Below are positions 41,763 to 52,533 of a stretch of DNA of 64,000 bases, one piece after another. Every line of letters begins with the position of its first letter. Position 1 is the first letter of the stretch. A program made the position numbers and the translations under genes. The notes beneath the pieces are model-generated. The model ran no database searches and was not told where the DNA came from. It was given only the letters and a program-made list of their open reading frames with translations. The DNA comes from Cyclaneusma minus (lineage: Eukaryota > Ascomycota > Leotiomycetes > Marthamycetales > Marthamycetaceae): positions 62,001 to 126,000 of the forward strand of contig JAKZHN010000029.1 of assembly GCA_037179335.1 (NCBI GenBank), given 5' to 3'.

Positions 41763-43734
41763 GGAGTGATTTTCCTTGACTCGGTATACTCTGTATGAGT
41801 ACGAAGCGTCGAGTCTTGCTGCGGCGGACAAAGCAAGATAGGAGATGAGCATGGGGGAAGTGGTGTGGTAGTGTCAAAAAAGAGAGGAGAGAAAAAGATC
41901 TACGGAAAAGCCCTTGAATTGTAGGGGCCGGGTCTGTTTTTTTCTCTTTTGTCTTCTTTCTTTTTTTTGGGTGGCAAACAGTCTTTTGTACTGTATGATG
42001 TTGTAATTTTTAGGGGATGAGGGGGCGGGGATTTTTCTTGTATGTATGTAAAATTGATATTTCTGGATGTTTTGTGCTGAGATTCTTTTTTTCTTGAATT
42101 GTTTGGGGTTGTCTGTGTGATATTGAACGTGGTGTTGTGTAGTGTTGTGTGAATGTGTGGAGGTTGAAGGTCGTTGCGTGAAGCTGGCTGGGTGAAGATG
42201 ACTCGGTGAGGATGCAGTCATCGCGGTCGCGCATAAACAGCTGCGCAACCCTCGAATCTCGTTCTCGATCTGAATTTCGCATCGCCACGGAGGCTGGAGC
42301 AAAACAAGCTCTCCTTGCGAGTGCGCTCTGTGGGTGAGGCAGCAAGCAGCTGGGCATAGCCAGTACGTACGTTCAGCACTCGGCAGCAATTCGCCGGGGG
42401 CACAAGAGCTTTTTGGCATGTTGCTGCTTGAGAGGTGGAGAAAGTGGAGGCGGCCGGCGACAATCGGGAAGACTGGTTTTTGTTGTTGTGGTGTTGTGGA
42501 AGTTGATGGAGAATGTGTTGTGTTGGGCGGAAGATGGGTGATGTTGTACTGGAGGGGTGCGGAAAGCTGGAAAGCTGAAAAGGGTGTTTAGGTGGGCAGA
42601 GCCTCGCAGAGGAGAGGAAAATAAGAGAGGCGGGCCCTGTCAGGCCCTGGCGGGAAAGTGGATGAGAGATGAAGAAGAGGCGAGGAAGAGGCGATGTGAA
42701 ATGCGGGAGAATCTCAATGCGGGAGTTTGGATGGATGTGTATGGCATCGAATGAGCTTGCACAGCGATCGAACATTGTGGCTCCTGACCACAGCGTGGAG
42801 ATAGCGCGATTCAGGTAAGATAGGTTTTCACCGCTTTTCTATGCCGGAGAAAAAGGGGTTAGGGCTCGAGGCCGACGAGAATGAGATGAAGCTCAGCTGT
42901 ATAGGACTACACTATAGTCAGCCACGACTAGCTTAAAACCCAAAAACGCACACATTCACCAACGAAACATCCCAAAACTCCCACCCTGTCATGCCCTTCC
43001 ACCCTCCACACTCTCCAGTTTACTTGGTCCTTGTTTGCTAACCTTGCAAGCATCACAGACCCTGGTACAAAACGATGAGAGATCCGAACACTGTACATCT
43101 TATCAGACTGTCTGTCTATAGACAAACAAGCACCATCGTTTGTTTGGCAAATTTTGGGGAAACAATAACGGCTGTTGGAGGCTGCGGTGGTCCAACCGGC
43201 CTGAGGAGAACCATCTTTGGCAAACTTAGGGGAAAACAAAAAGGCGATGTGACCATGGCAAACTGCGGTCGTGTCCGGCGAAGACGTTGAGCGTTGAAAT
43301 ACGTGGCGATGTGGGGAGCTTTGAAATCTTGCGGTACGAGGTTAGTTGTACGTTTCCTTACAGGGGTGTGGCAGTGAGGGTGTATGAGATCATTTTTTGG
43401 CAAGTTCTAGGAATTTGGCTTCCAGTGTTTGTCTTCGCGGCAAAGGCAAGGCCACCGTTTCTCTGTGGTGGAGCTAAGCCTGGTCTGATATCGCATTCTC
43501 GCGGAGTTGTTTGTAGTGGTAGAGGAAGGAAAACATTACATCCCAGCTCTCGGATTGCCCTGTTAGACCTCACAGGTTCGGATCACTCTTTTGGCGAATC
43601 TTTTTGCGGTTTCTTCTTCCTCTTCTTAGATCATTACAGACGTTGTGGAAGCTCAACAGACTCGCCTGTGATGGTGAACTTGTGGATGTGCAACGAAAGG
43701 GATACTACCAATTTTGGGAATCCAAAAAAGGTGA
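41763..43734. other. 3' flank of the Nrd1-like gene, no gene seen
   Basis: About 2 kb. T-rich stretches at 41935-42100 suggest the 3' UTR and polyadenylation region. A small duplication, TTTGGCAAAYTTWGGGGAAA-like, occurs at 43141 and 43217. No open frame is coding-like. Confidence 0.45.
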
Positions 43735-44065
43735 ATTTTGAGGGGTTGAACTTCTTGGCTTGTTGATGTAAGCTTGCGCAAATGTGAACTTAAGAGGTAT
43801 ACTTTGAGAATGTGAACTTGCGCTAAGGTGAAATTGAGAATGTAACCTCACGCAGATAAATGTGAATTTGCGCAAATGTGAATTTAAGGAGTTGAACTTG
43901 CGCAAAGGTGAACTTGCGCAGAGGTGAACCTGAGGGTGTGAACTTGAGAATTTTAATTTGAGAAGGCGCACTTGAGGGAAGAAACTTACAGAGGTGAAAC
44001 TGCGTAGAGGTGAACTTGATTTGAACTTGCGCAGAGGTGTGAACTTGAGGATGTGGATTCGTTGA
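43735..44065. repeat. GGTGAACTTGCGCA minisatellite, block 1
   Basis: Degenerate 10-20 bp units of the form GTGAACTTGCGCAAAG or GTGAACTTGAG repeat without a strict period across ~330 bases. The block ends with a TTCGTTGAAGCGCAACAAAA copy of the dispersed motif near 44060. Confidence 0.75.
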
Positions 44066-44204
44066 AGCGCAACAAAAGTAAGTCTATCTGTCCCAGGTGT
44101 CTAGGGGACGGCAGAGGATGGGTGGAGGTGAACTTGCCAATGTGAACTTGCCAAACTTCTGCCAAGAAATAATAAAATAAAAAGAAAAAAAGCCAGAAAA
44201 GTAG

Positions 44205-44315
44205 GTTATCAGATTCGAATCAACACCTGCGACAGGTTCAGGGACCAATATAGAATTGTTTCTAGACTTAAGAGCGAACTCAGCATACAACGCTATACCA
44301 ACTAGGCTATTTCAC
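44205..44315 (-). other. tRNA-like relic with A-box and B-box
   Basis: On the minus strand TAGCCTAGTTGGTATAGCG (44309-44291) matches a tRNA D-arm/A-box and GATTCGAATC (44221-44212) matches a T-arm/B-box. A short ACCTG/CAGGT hairpin sits where a type II variable arm would be. The acceptor stem and T stem do not pair, so a functional tRNA is unlikely. A decayed tRNA or the head of a tRNA-derived SINE fits better. Confidence 0.4.
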
Positions 44316-44499
44316 CCCTCGAATCAATGGTTTTTATGTGAGAGAATTGGTATGTGTGCCACTCTCAGCCAACTTTCCAGCCGCAGAATCAGGCAAGGCC
44401 AACAAGGGATATCTACCCACTGCGCCTCTCCCCACGCCTTGCCTCGGTATCGACGATGTAAGCTATCCTAATATGGACTTGGAAATTTAATTGAGGTGA

Positions 44500-44845
44500 A
44501 ATTATTATGGTGAACTTGTAGAAGTGAATTTGCTGATATGAATTTACGTTGATATAAAAGTGCGCTGATGTAAGCTGTGAACTTGCGCTAATATGGAGTT
44601 CGATATTGAAGTGAGCTCGCTACTAATATAAACTTGCGCGGAGGTGAACTTGTATAGGTGAACTGGATTGAGGTGAACTTGACGAGGTGAACGTGTCGAT
44701 GTGAACCTTGTCAATGTGTAACAAATAGGAGACCTATCTTGGGGTCCAAGGGAGGGAGGTGAACTTGTCGATATGCAACAGAAAAGAGACTGTCTACTTG
44801 GGGACCATCTTTCTCCTCCACCATAAGCGGTGAACTTGCTACCAC
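44500..44845. repeat. GGTGAACTTG minisatellite, block 2
   Basis: The same GTGAACTTG unit as block 1, here mixed with TGATATAAA/TAATATGA spacers. It contains composite copies in which GGTGAACTTG is followed by TCGATATGCAACAGAAAAG (about 44761-44790). Confidence 0.7.
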
Positions 44846-44924
44846 GCAACAAAAGTCAAAACTGTCGCCTATCTATAGTTATGCGACAAAAGTCTGAACC
44901 CCGCTTCGATAAGTGTAAGTATCC

Positions 44925-45720
44925 GTGGTGATTAGGAACATCCCAAGTAATTGGGAATATCTTCAAGGATTAGAAGTATTCCCAGGGACCAGGAGCATTC
45001 CTAGTTAATACGAATACTCTCAATAGTTGGGAATATTCTTAAGAACTAGGAGTATTCCGAGGAATTAGGAGTATTCCTAGTTATTATGAATACTCCCGAT
45101 AATTGGAAACGTCCCCAAGGATTAGGAGTATTCCCAGGAATTAGGGGTATTCCTAGTCATCAGGAATATCCCCGGTAATTAAGAATGCCCCCAGAGATCA
45201 ACAGTACTCCCAGAGATCAAGAATATTCCCAATTGCAATTAGGTACCAAGGACATTCAAATGAATTAGGAGTGTCCTTAATGGTTAGCAATATTCCAAAG
45301 GATTGAGAATGTTCCAGAGGATTGGGAAATCTCAAACTGAAAACAGAGGTACATCCATTGCTAACCACTATTGCTTTAATTCGGAAAGGGGTGCAGATTT
45401 TTGTCGTCCCACCGTATTCTAGGAACCCACAGGAGTGAATGTGAACTTCAATGTCGACGTGCAACAAAGGGCACGCCTACCTATTCCAGGAGACCCCTAT
45501 TTCGGTCTGTCACCTGTGCCTTCTACAGTGGGACGAAAAAAAGTCTAGATTCTTATACGATGTATAGGTAGTCTCCGAATGATTGGGGAGATTCCAAATA
45601 ACCAAGAATATTCCCAAATCCTGATAACTAGGAACATTTCAGGTGATTGTGAATATCCGAAGTGACTTCAGAATATTCCAAATGACCGGAAATATCCCGA
45701 CTGATCGGGAATATTGTCAC
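44925..45720. repeat. degenerate ATTCC/GGAAT palindromic minisatellite
   Basis: Roughly 20-30 bp units such as AATTAGGAGTATTCCTAGT, GGGAATATTC and GATTGGGAAAT recur across 44925-45310 and again across 45560-45720. Between the two parts is a copy of TCGACGTGCAACAAAG near 45455. Nothing coding. Confidence 0.75.
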
Positions 45721-46179
45721 CCACTGATCCTAGCCCGTATTCAGACGTTTTCCCATGGCACTGTACATCGCGCAAATATCAGGCTGTAGACAAACCCAAA
45801 TAGTAATATTGGTACCCTTCATCACATGTGCATGCCCAGCTTCTCTGGAATCAAGGATCTGCCTTGAATGCTTTGTATTTTCTCATGCTATAAAGGCCAC
45901 AAGCCTAATGCTCACTAATTCTGACAACTCCATGCTGTGTGCTCAGAAATGTTCTGGCGATATTTTGATCCTACTGAAAACGTGCCACAAGGTCGCAAAA
46001 GATGGGCCGTCGATCGGTTCAGGAGGGAGACTCCGAGGGAGAAACGTCCAGGAGAATGGCGGGAACGGGACTGCTCGGAAGAGAGAGAAAGAGAGAGAGC
46101 GCGCGCGCGAGTGAGATAGTCCATGCATCGCCCAACTCAGGGATCCATCTGAGGCGAAGAGCCTTCAAGTGAGAGCCAG
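45721..46179. other. 3' flank of the NET-domain gene
   Basis: Short unique stretch without coding signal, ending in a GA/GC microsatellite (46075-46113). Confidence 0.45.
46075..46113. repeat. GA/GC microsatellite
   Basis: A run of GAGAGAAAGAGAGAGAG followed by CGCGCGCG just downstream of the NET-domain gene. Confidence 0.85.
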
Positions 46180-49100
46180 TCAGTGTGAGTGCCGTTTCAA
46201 TGGTTCTCTACGACCTTTGTGATGTTGACAGCATTCAAAGGGCCCATATCTTCGATTACTCGCCTTTTCCAGCTCTTTCTGCCTCTCCCTCTCCAGATCC
46301 TGTCGTTCTTCCTCTCGCTCATCTCTTTCGAGAGCGTCTGAGACCCTCAATAGCTCCCAATATTCCTCCAGGGCTTGGTCATATTCTTCCTCCTCCTCGA
46401 GTAGCACCCTATCTTTTTCTGGGACTTCCTCCAACCACGCATTCACCGTTTTCTTTAGCTCCTCTCGTTCTTTCTCTTGCTTCCTCTCCAGCTCCTCTCG
46501 ATCTTTTTCTTGTCCCCTCCCCAGCTCCTCTCGTTCTTTCTCTTGCCCCCTCTCCAGCTCCTCTCGCTTCCTCTCCAGCTCCTCTTGCCCCCTTTCCAGC
46601 TCCTCTCGCTTCCTCTCCAGCTCTTCTCGCCGCCTCTCCAGCTTATTTCGTTCTTCCTCTCGCTCCGCCTCTTTGTCAGCCTCCTTGATCTTGACGTTTT
46701 TTCGTCCCGCTGCAGCAACTTTTGTAGTCTTCGTGGTAGGTTCGGATTTTGGCACTTTGGCGGGCTTCGCTTGTCTCGGCCGCGACTTCGCTCGGGAAGG
46801 CTGTGGCACATGTGTTTTCTGAGACTCGGCAAAAGCTGCTACTTGTGCTGCTACTTGTGCTGCAAGGCGTGTGCTCCGGCGCAGCATCCGTGGCGCAGGC
46901 ATAATGGAAGACTCTCTATCTTGCAGAGATCGGGCTCCTCCCTGAGATGAAGACCCTGCATCATTCCCTGCCAAGGAAACCCGATTGCGTCGCCGTTTCT
47001 CTTTTGCTGACACAACTGCAACCTCCGAGTGGCCAGCCGGCTGTTCCTCCGGCTCTTCCTCCTCCTCCCCTCCCCTCATCGTTGCTTGCGTTCGCTCAGC
47101 ATCTTCTTTCAACCATTGAACCTGCTGGAGATCCTTAATTTCCGCCCTCTTTCGCGCTCTCACTCGTTCCTTCTCTCGCGCTTTCACTCGTGCCCTCTCT
47201 CGGACCCTCGCTCGTGCCCTCTCTCGCAGCGCCTCTCGCTGAGCTTTCTGTTCTTGCAAACGCGCACGCACCCTCCTCATAATGAGGTACATCTGTGGCG
47301 AAAGTCCATCAATCCTCGAGCCCTGCAAGGTACTCTCCACAGCTTGATCCCACTCTTGTGCAGTCCAATGATTCGTCGGACCTTCCATCTTAACAAGATC
47401 CTCTTCATTCAAACCTAGCTTGATCCGCGCTCTGTCCCGCGCCCTCTTTTTCTCACTCGGCCCTTCCCACTTTGCATCTCTTTCTCGGAACCTCTTTAGC
47501 ACCATCTCTCGGACCTCTAAGAAGTCTTTGGAGGCAGCGAATCGCTGGTTCTTCTTAGACTGAGCAGAAGATTGCCGCTGCAACAGATGTACATGAGCTG
47601 GTTGCTGGGGATTTGCACATGGGGGATCCAACTGCTCCGTCGACTCAAGCCATTCGGCCATCTGGCTCACTCTCAGCTTCGCGAGTTGAGATGTAGCGAA
47701 ACCTACCTGCATCGGCACATAAGTTGGCTGATTTGGCGGCTGAGGGTCGAAGGAACCCGATGGTCCCCTTTCATGGCTGGCTTTAGCCATTCTTTCGGCT
47801 ATCCTCTCGGCTATCGGCTTGGCCGCCCACTCACGGCTGGTCAGTAGAAGTATCTCAGCGGCTTCTTCCCGGGCCCTCTTCGCAGCATCTTCGCTATGGA
47901 AGGGTGAAGGATTTCGAGGCTGGTCAATTATCGGCTCTGTTTGCTGTTGTATTTCTTGTGTCGACAGCTCTGTTGTCTCTTCTCTTGGTGGGCTTGACAA
48001 GTGGGACACGCTGGAACTCAATTGTAAAATTTCGTGGCTAGTGGGTGATGGAGGTATAGAAGTTCGAGAGCGGTCTGTGTTGGGTTGCATCTGTTGTTCG
48101 GTCTCTTGTGTTGACAGGGTTGGCGGCGAAGAGCCAAAGTCGATCGAGCTGTCTTCAATGGTTCTGTCCTCACTCCAGCTGTCATCAACCAAGCTGTCGT
48201 CGGTCAATGGTCCCCTTTCATAGCTCGTAGGATATGGAGGTGAAAGATCTCGGGGAAATTTAATGCTCCGGTGTATTTGCTGTTGCATTTGTAGTGTCGG
48301 TGGACTTGCGAACTGGGGTTCGGCGTCATGTGACGGGACTTTCTCTTTCTCTCTTAAAGACTTTGCAAACTCTACAGCCCGCTCGTGTTCTTCCTTTGCA
48401 AACTCTACAGCCCGTTTGTGTTCTTCCTTTGCAAATTCTACAGCCCACTCGTGTGCATGTTTTGTATTCCTCTCGTGCATTTTGGTTTTGTTAAGGTCGA
48501 CACGGAGACATCCAAATAGGCACCGCCGACGTCCCTGGACCACTTGTCCTTGGACCCTGATTATATGACGGTAGGGGTTCGGTAAGGACATATAGGGGTG
48601 GACAGTGTTGGGACGTATTCCCTGTTCCATCATCTCTTCCGCACCTATAGGGGGTTCATCCGGAGTCTCATCCTTCTCATACTCCCCACTATCTTCCGGG
48701 TTTTCAGCTGGCAAGAAAGTTGGGGTTTGAGGCTCGGATTTTATAGGAATATGGTTTGGGTTGCCCGTGAAGTGGGACGGATTGTGCATGAAGACCAAGC
48801 GGTACAGCTTAGCGAATGTTTCTCGCGAAAGCTCGCCCAGATCAACATCAACCTCGGTGCCAATTTCCCACTGTAGCAAAATTGTTAGAACCACACTCTT
48901 CGAGAAACTAGGAGAGATAATAGTAATTTGGAAGGTTTCAAGCGATTGGAGACAATTCAATTGGTTGAGGAATATCTAAGTTGCCGAGGCGAGTCGAGGT
49001 GATTGAGAAACACTCAAGTGACTGGGAACAATTCAAGTGATTGGGAAATAGCCAAGTGACTGAGGGACATGCAAGTGACCGAGGAATATCCAAGTAATTG

Positions 49101-49834
49101 GGAAACTTACCTGCAGAGTAGGAATATCGACCCTGATGATAGCGAAAGCCTCCTGCAACTGCTCATCGCTGAAAGTCTCCAGGCCCTTCCAAATATGCAG
49201 CTCTTCCTTGGTGCTCAATCGCCTGGTTTCGTCCGTGATGAAGTCGTACAGCTTGAGCAGTGTGGACAAGGCGAGCTTTTCGATATTGAAGGCGACTGAC
49301 TCGGTTGGCTTCTCCCGGATTGGCATCCACCCGGTTGGCTTCGTCCGCTGAAAGGTGGTTGTGGTGGTACTGGTCGGGTCGGATTCGAGAATTTCAAAAA
49401 CTTGGTTGTGGTGTTTGAAGCCCAAGTTATCAATACCATTCTCAATGATCCGCTTCTCGTAAACACCCATGAATCTGATCTTCTTCTCCCCCGTTACTAT
49501 GACGTTTTCGTCATGATTCTTGGGCTTGATGACAGGTACATCCTCGCCACCCACAGTGTCCTCAGCGAACCGAAGCTTCTTGACAACTTGGGCTTCAAAC
49601 ACCACAACCAAGTTAAGGAAAGGGCTCTGAGGAATCTGAAGAGGTCAGTCTAGTTCAACAGTCAAGGCTGGTGCGGTTGATATTGCTTGGAAGCCTAACC
49701 TTTTCCCTCTTTGTTAGGCAGCTCCTTCTGGCAACAGGAGCGCCGGAGACCTTCTCTGATTTTATCTTGTGAGAACTGACACGCGTTAGGACAGAAGCGG
49801 CGTTGCCATTGCGGGCAACAGGAGCAGGCGCCAT
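46180..49834 (-). CDS. NET-domain protein with long charged coiled-coil tail
   Basis: Three exons on the minus strand (49834-49700, 49635-49111, 48870-46180) give 1116 residues; both junctions are phase 0 (donors GTTAGG and GTAAGT). Spanning exons 2 and 3 is a NET (extra-terminal) domain: RLSTKEELHIWKGLETFSDE, LQEAFAIIRVDIPTL, then EIGTEVDVDLGELSRETFAK. This fold binds short peptide motifs in BET chromatin proteins and TAF14-like proteins. No bromodomain is visible. The remaining ~870 residues are low-complexity: repeated AVEFAKEEHERAVEFAKEEH-like units, serine/proline-rich spacers, then arginine/glutamate coiled coil with ELERKREELERGQEE-type repeats. The tail may be largely disordered or helical. 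Function is unknown; a chromatin or transcription role is inferred from the NET domain only. The coding sequence holds a perfect 30 bp inverted repeat and its second intron a minisatellite. Confidence 0.7.
48952..49105. repeat. CAAGTGANTGGGAA minisatellite inside a NET-gene intron
   Basis: About seven ~21 bp units such as CACTCAAGTGACTGGGAA, ATTCAAGTGATTGGGAA and ATCCAAGTAATTGGGAA fill most of the 240-base intron between exons 2 and 3. Confidence 0.75.
49399..49614. repeat. perfect 30 bp inverted repeat within the NET-gene coding exon
   Basis: The 30 bases at 49399-49428 (beginning AACTTGGTTGTGG, ending GCCCAAGTT) are the exact reverse complement of 49585-49614. The 156 bases between them are unique. 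On the coding strand the arms encode NLVVVFEAQV and NLGFKHHNQV. Confidence 0.9.
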
Positions 49835-50064
49835 TGTCGGATCGTTGGATTGGGTATGGAGGATTGATGAAGTGAGGCGTCGTCTGGTATGTATGTGGAG
49901 GGAACGACAGCTGGATGGGTGAGGGTGGGTATCCAATGCAGTCAAAACGAAAGTTGATAGTATGCGTGGTGTAGAATACAGCCAAAACGAATGTCGAAAA
50001 TGTCTTGATAGACTGATGGTATGTGTGATGTAGAAGTTGAGTGCAGAAGGCGAGCTGTGAATGA

Positions 50065-50612
50065 TGTTGAGGTCCGGAGAAAGGGCCGGCCTTTCCTGCC
50101 TACAACTATCAGAAGAGTTGTGGTTGCCGCAGAGAGAGCGGCACCTTCCTGCTTCGACTGGCTTTCGGCTTTCCACTGACCCCGCCAGAACCACCCCAAA
50201 TATTTGGAAGTATCCCAAGTTCTTCGGAAGATTCCAAGTCTTTTGGAACGTCCCAAGTCTCTTGGAAAGTTATTGGAAATCTCCCAACCCCCTTGGAATG
50301 TTCAAAATGACTTCGAATAATCCAAGTTACTTGGACCAACCCAGATAACCCTCCATGATCCAATTAATTGACCATAAGCTGGGAATGATATGTGTCGAGG
50401 CCCGGAGAAAGGGCCGGCCTCTCCTGCCTACCCGTTCAAAAGAGTTGCGGTTGCTGCAAAGAGAGCCACACCTTCCTTCTTCTACTAGCTTCCCCAAGCA
50501 TCACAATATCCCAAGTTCTTCGGATTCATTCCGAGTCCCTTGAAATATTCCAAATTATTTGGAACAATTCAAGTTACTTGGACCAACCCAGATAACCCTC
50601 GACGATCCAAGT
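50065..50612. repeat. direct duplication of a ~225-275 bp unit with TTCCAAG/CTTGGAA repeats
   Basis: Copy 1 (about 50065-50345) and copy 2 (about 50385-50612) both start with GGAGAAAGGGCCGGCCT and TCCTGCCTAC, continue through a GAGTTGYGGTTGCYGC segment, and end with AAGTTACTTGGACCAACCCA, then GATAACCCTC. Each carries a run of CCAAGTnnYTTGGAA palindromic units; copy 1 has more of them. Confidence 0.8.
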
Positions 50613-51215
50613 AGATAGGTGACCATGGATATCTTGTACCGTATCCAAACTTTTCCCCCCCATGGCGCTGGACTTTCAGCAAGGTGCCGCGGCCATGGAG
50701 AGATGTCGGTTGTAGCTTCCACCCGTGTCCATGGATCTGGAAAGCTTGAACCAAAGACGGACCCAAATTGGTTTCCATGTAATTAATCACGACGGTGTTC
50801 AGCGGTCTCAAGAAATTTCTTGTTCATGGGTCCTAGATTTGATTTATTGTATTTGCAAGTGTACGTGGACCTTGAGCCCGAAACACAAGACTTGTTCTTG
50901 GTTCGAATCGATGCAGCTTTGTGACTCGAGTGGCGTCTGTCAGAATCCATCTATGGAATTGCGGGAATGGCCTGAGCCCGATAATGCGGCAGTCTTCGTC
51001 TGGTCCATGTGATGCTGGATATTCTCCCCCCAGTGGCCTAATACCACGAAAAGAATATCCTCCTACGCATGTCCCATCATTCCAGGTCGTCCGCAAGCCA
51101 GAACGCCGCCTTGTGTAATTCTCCGCATATGATATGCATCCTGCAGACCCCAAGCTCTTCATCGTAGAATCATAATTTCGTAAGATATCCTGGCAGTAAC
51201 ATTCGCATTCGGATT
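50613..51215. other. intergenic region downstream of CRIPT, no gene supported
   Basis: About 600 bases with open frames on both strands but no family resemblance. It may contain a decayed gene; I cannot show it. Confidence 0.4.
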
Positions 51216-51702
51216 TCATTTCAGCGTGAACTTCTGGCCGGCTACTGTCGGGGCAGCACTGGAAGTCTTCGTATTGGATTTTCCGCAGGCAGCGCATGCT
51301 ATATCCTGTGTTAGCAAATGTGTGAATGGGGCAGGTTGACAATGCTCACCGTTGGACTTGTAGGCGCAGGTTTGGCAGAATTTGCGGTCTGCTTCGATCT
51401 TCTTCTTGCATGTGGTACATGATCCGGAGTAGCTGGCGTATGGGTTCTTTGCAGACTTGGACAGCAGCTTGCTCTGCGACAATGGAGTTAGCTTGATGAT
51501 TAACTTTGATCAATTCACCTCCACTGAATGCCACTCTTACCTTTCCAACGCCGTTGTCACCCAGGGTGGCCGAGCTTGTCTTGGCTGAAGCAGTGGTCTT
51601 GGAGCCGGCTGGTGAGCCATAGTACATGTCCGTCTTCTTCTTGACGCCGGGGGTGGCCAGGGCGGTGGCGCCTAGACGCTTCTGACACTTTGCGCAAACC
51701 AT
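51216..51702 (-). CDS. CRIPT: CRIPT family protein (cysteine-rich PDZ-binding protein homologue)
   Basis: Three exons on the minus strand (51702-51541, 51473-51350, 51298-51216) give 122 residues; the family is about 100. The N-terminus MVCAKCQKRLG gives the first CxxC pair. NPYASYSGSCTTCKKKIEAD gives the second pair, FCQTCAYKSN the third and ACAACGKS the fourth, so all four zinc-binding CxxC knuckles are present. CRIPT is conserved from fungi to animals; work in animals links it to PDZ proteins and, more recently, to splicing factors, so its fungal role is unsettled. The protein carries a Ser/Thr/Ala-rich insert (GSPAGSKTTASAKTSSATLG) that makes it slightly longer than the animal one. It is divergent from the Drs2-type gene. 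Confidence 0.9.
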
Positions 51703-52533
51703 GGTGAGTGTGATGGGGTTGTATGGGTTGGAATTAATGGATTGGAAATTAGAATAATTCGTGTTATTTTATTGGGTCAAGTAGCGGATCTTTGTTTGGC
51801 GGATGTAGTTGGATGGTCTCTCGTGTTGGTGATAATAGAATGACATCTTTGGTGTGTGGTAAGGTTATCGCCGTCTGCCCGTTGCCATGAAACACGGACC
51901 ACCCAGGGGGGATGGGAGGAAGGCTTAGCCTGCACTTCTGAAGCAGCCAATAATAAACTACCTTAGCCCTTTGCTCTTGCTGCACTGCTTGGCCGTGTTC
52001 CCGGCTGAGAAAGAACATGAAGCGGATCGCCCTGCACTGTTTCTGACGCGCAAGAAAAAGACGGCCGCCACTGACTATCGATCGCACATATTCTCTGGGC
52101 GACGATCTGACACTCAACTCCCGGACCACTGTCTTTTCGGTCGTCGAGCTGAAGCGATTGACCCCTGCGTAGCTGCTGGAACCCCTAAAAGAAAGCGACC
52201 CATGGTTAATTGACCGTCGACTCGCCCGTGCCACAGCTACACGACCGAACTGGCTCGCAGAGTCGCAGCCCCGGTACTGGCCAAGGCCCTCCCGTATTCT
52301 GCGCCGACAGCCTTGACCTGAGTTCGACTGATGGAGGCTATGCTGTTGCCTGCTCCAAGAATATCCCACGCCAACACCACCACCACCACCCACCTCTGCG
52401 TCCGATCCGCGAGAAGAGACGCCTACACGACCCCGATCGAGTGAACTCTGTCCATCTGACTTTCGCCAAGTTTGAATGGTAGCGCAACCCTTTGCGCCGC
52501 CCGGGTTGCGACACTCGACACAGACAGACCAGC
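51703..52533. promoter_or_regulatory. divergent promoter region of CRIPT (-) and the P4-ATPase (+)
   Basis: About 830 bases between two divergent starts. It includes a short (CAC/CCA)n run at 52375-52393 in the leader of the P4-ATPase gene. No discrete factor site is assigned. Confidence 0.5.

Noticed and set aside
50833..51342. A 169-codon minus-strand open frame overlapping the CRIPT 3' end
   Set aside because: It runs through CRIPT exon 3 in another frame and has no recognisable domain or splice-consistent extension.
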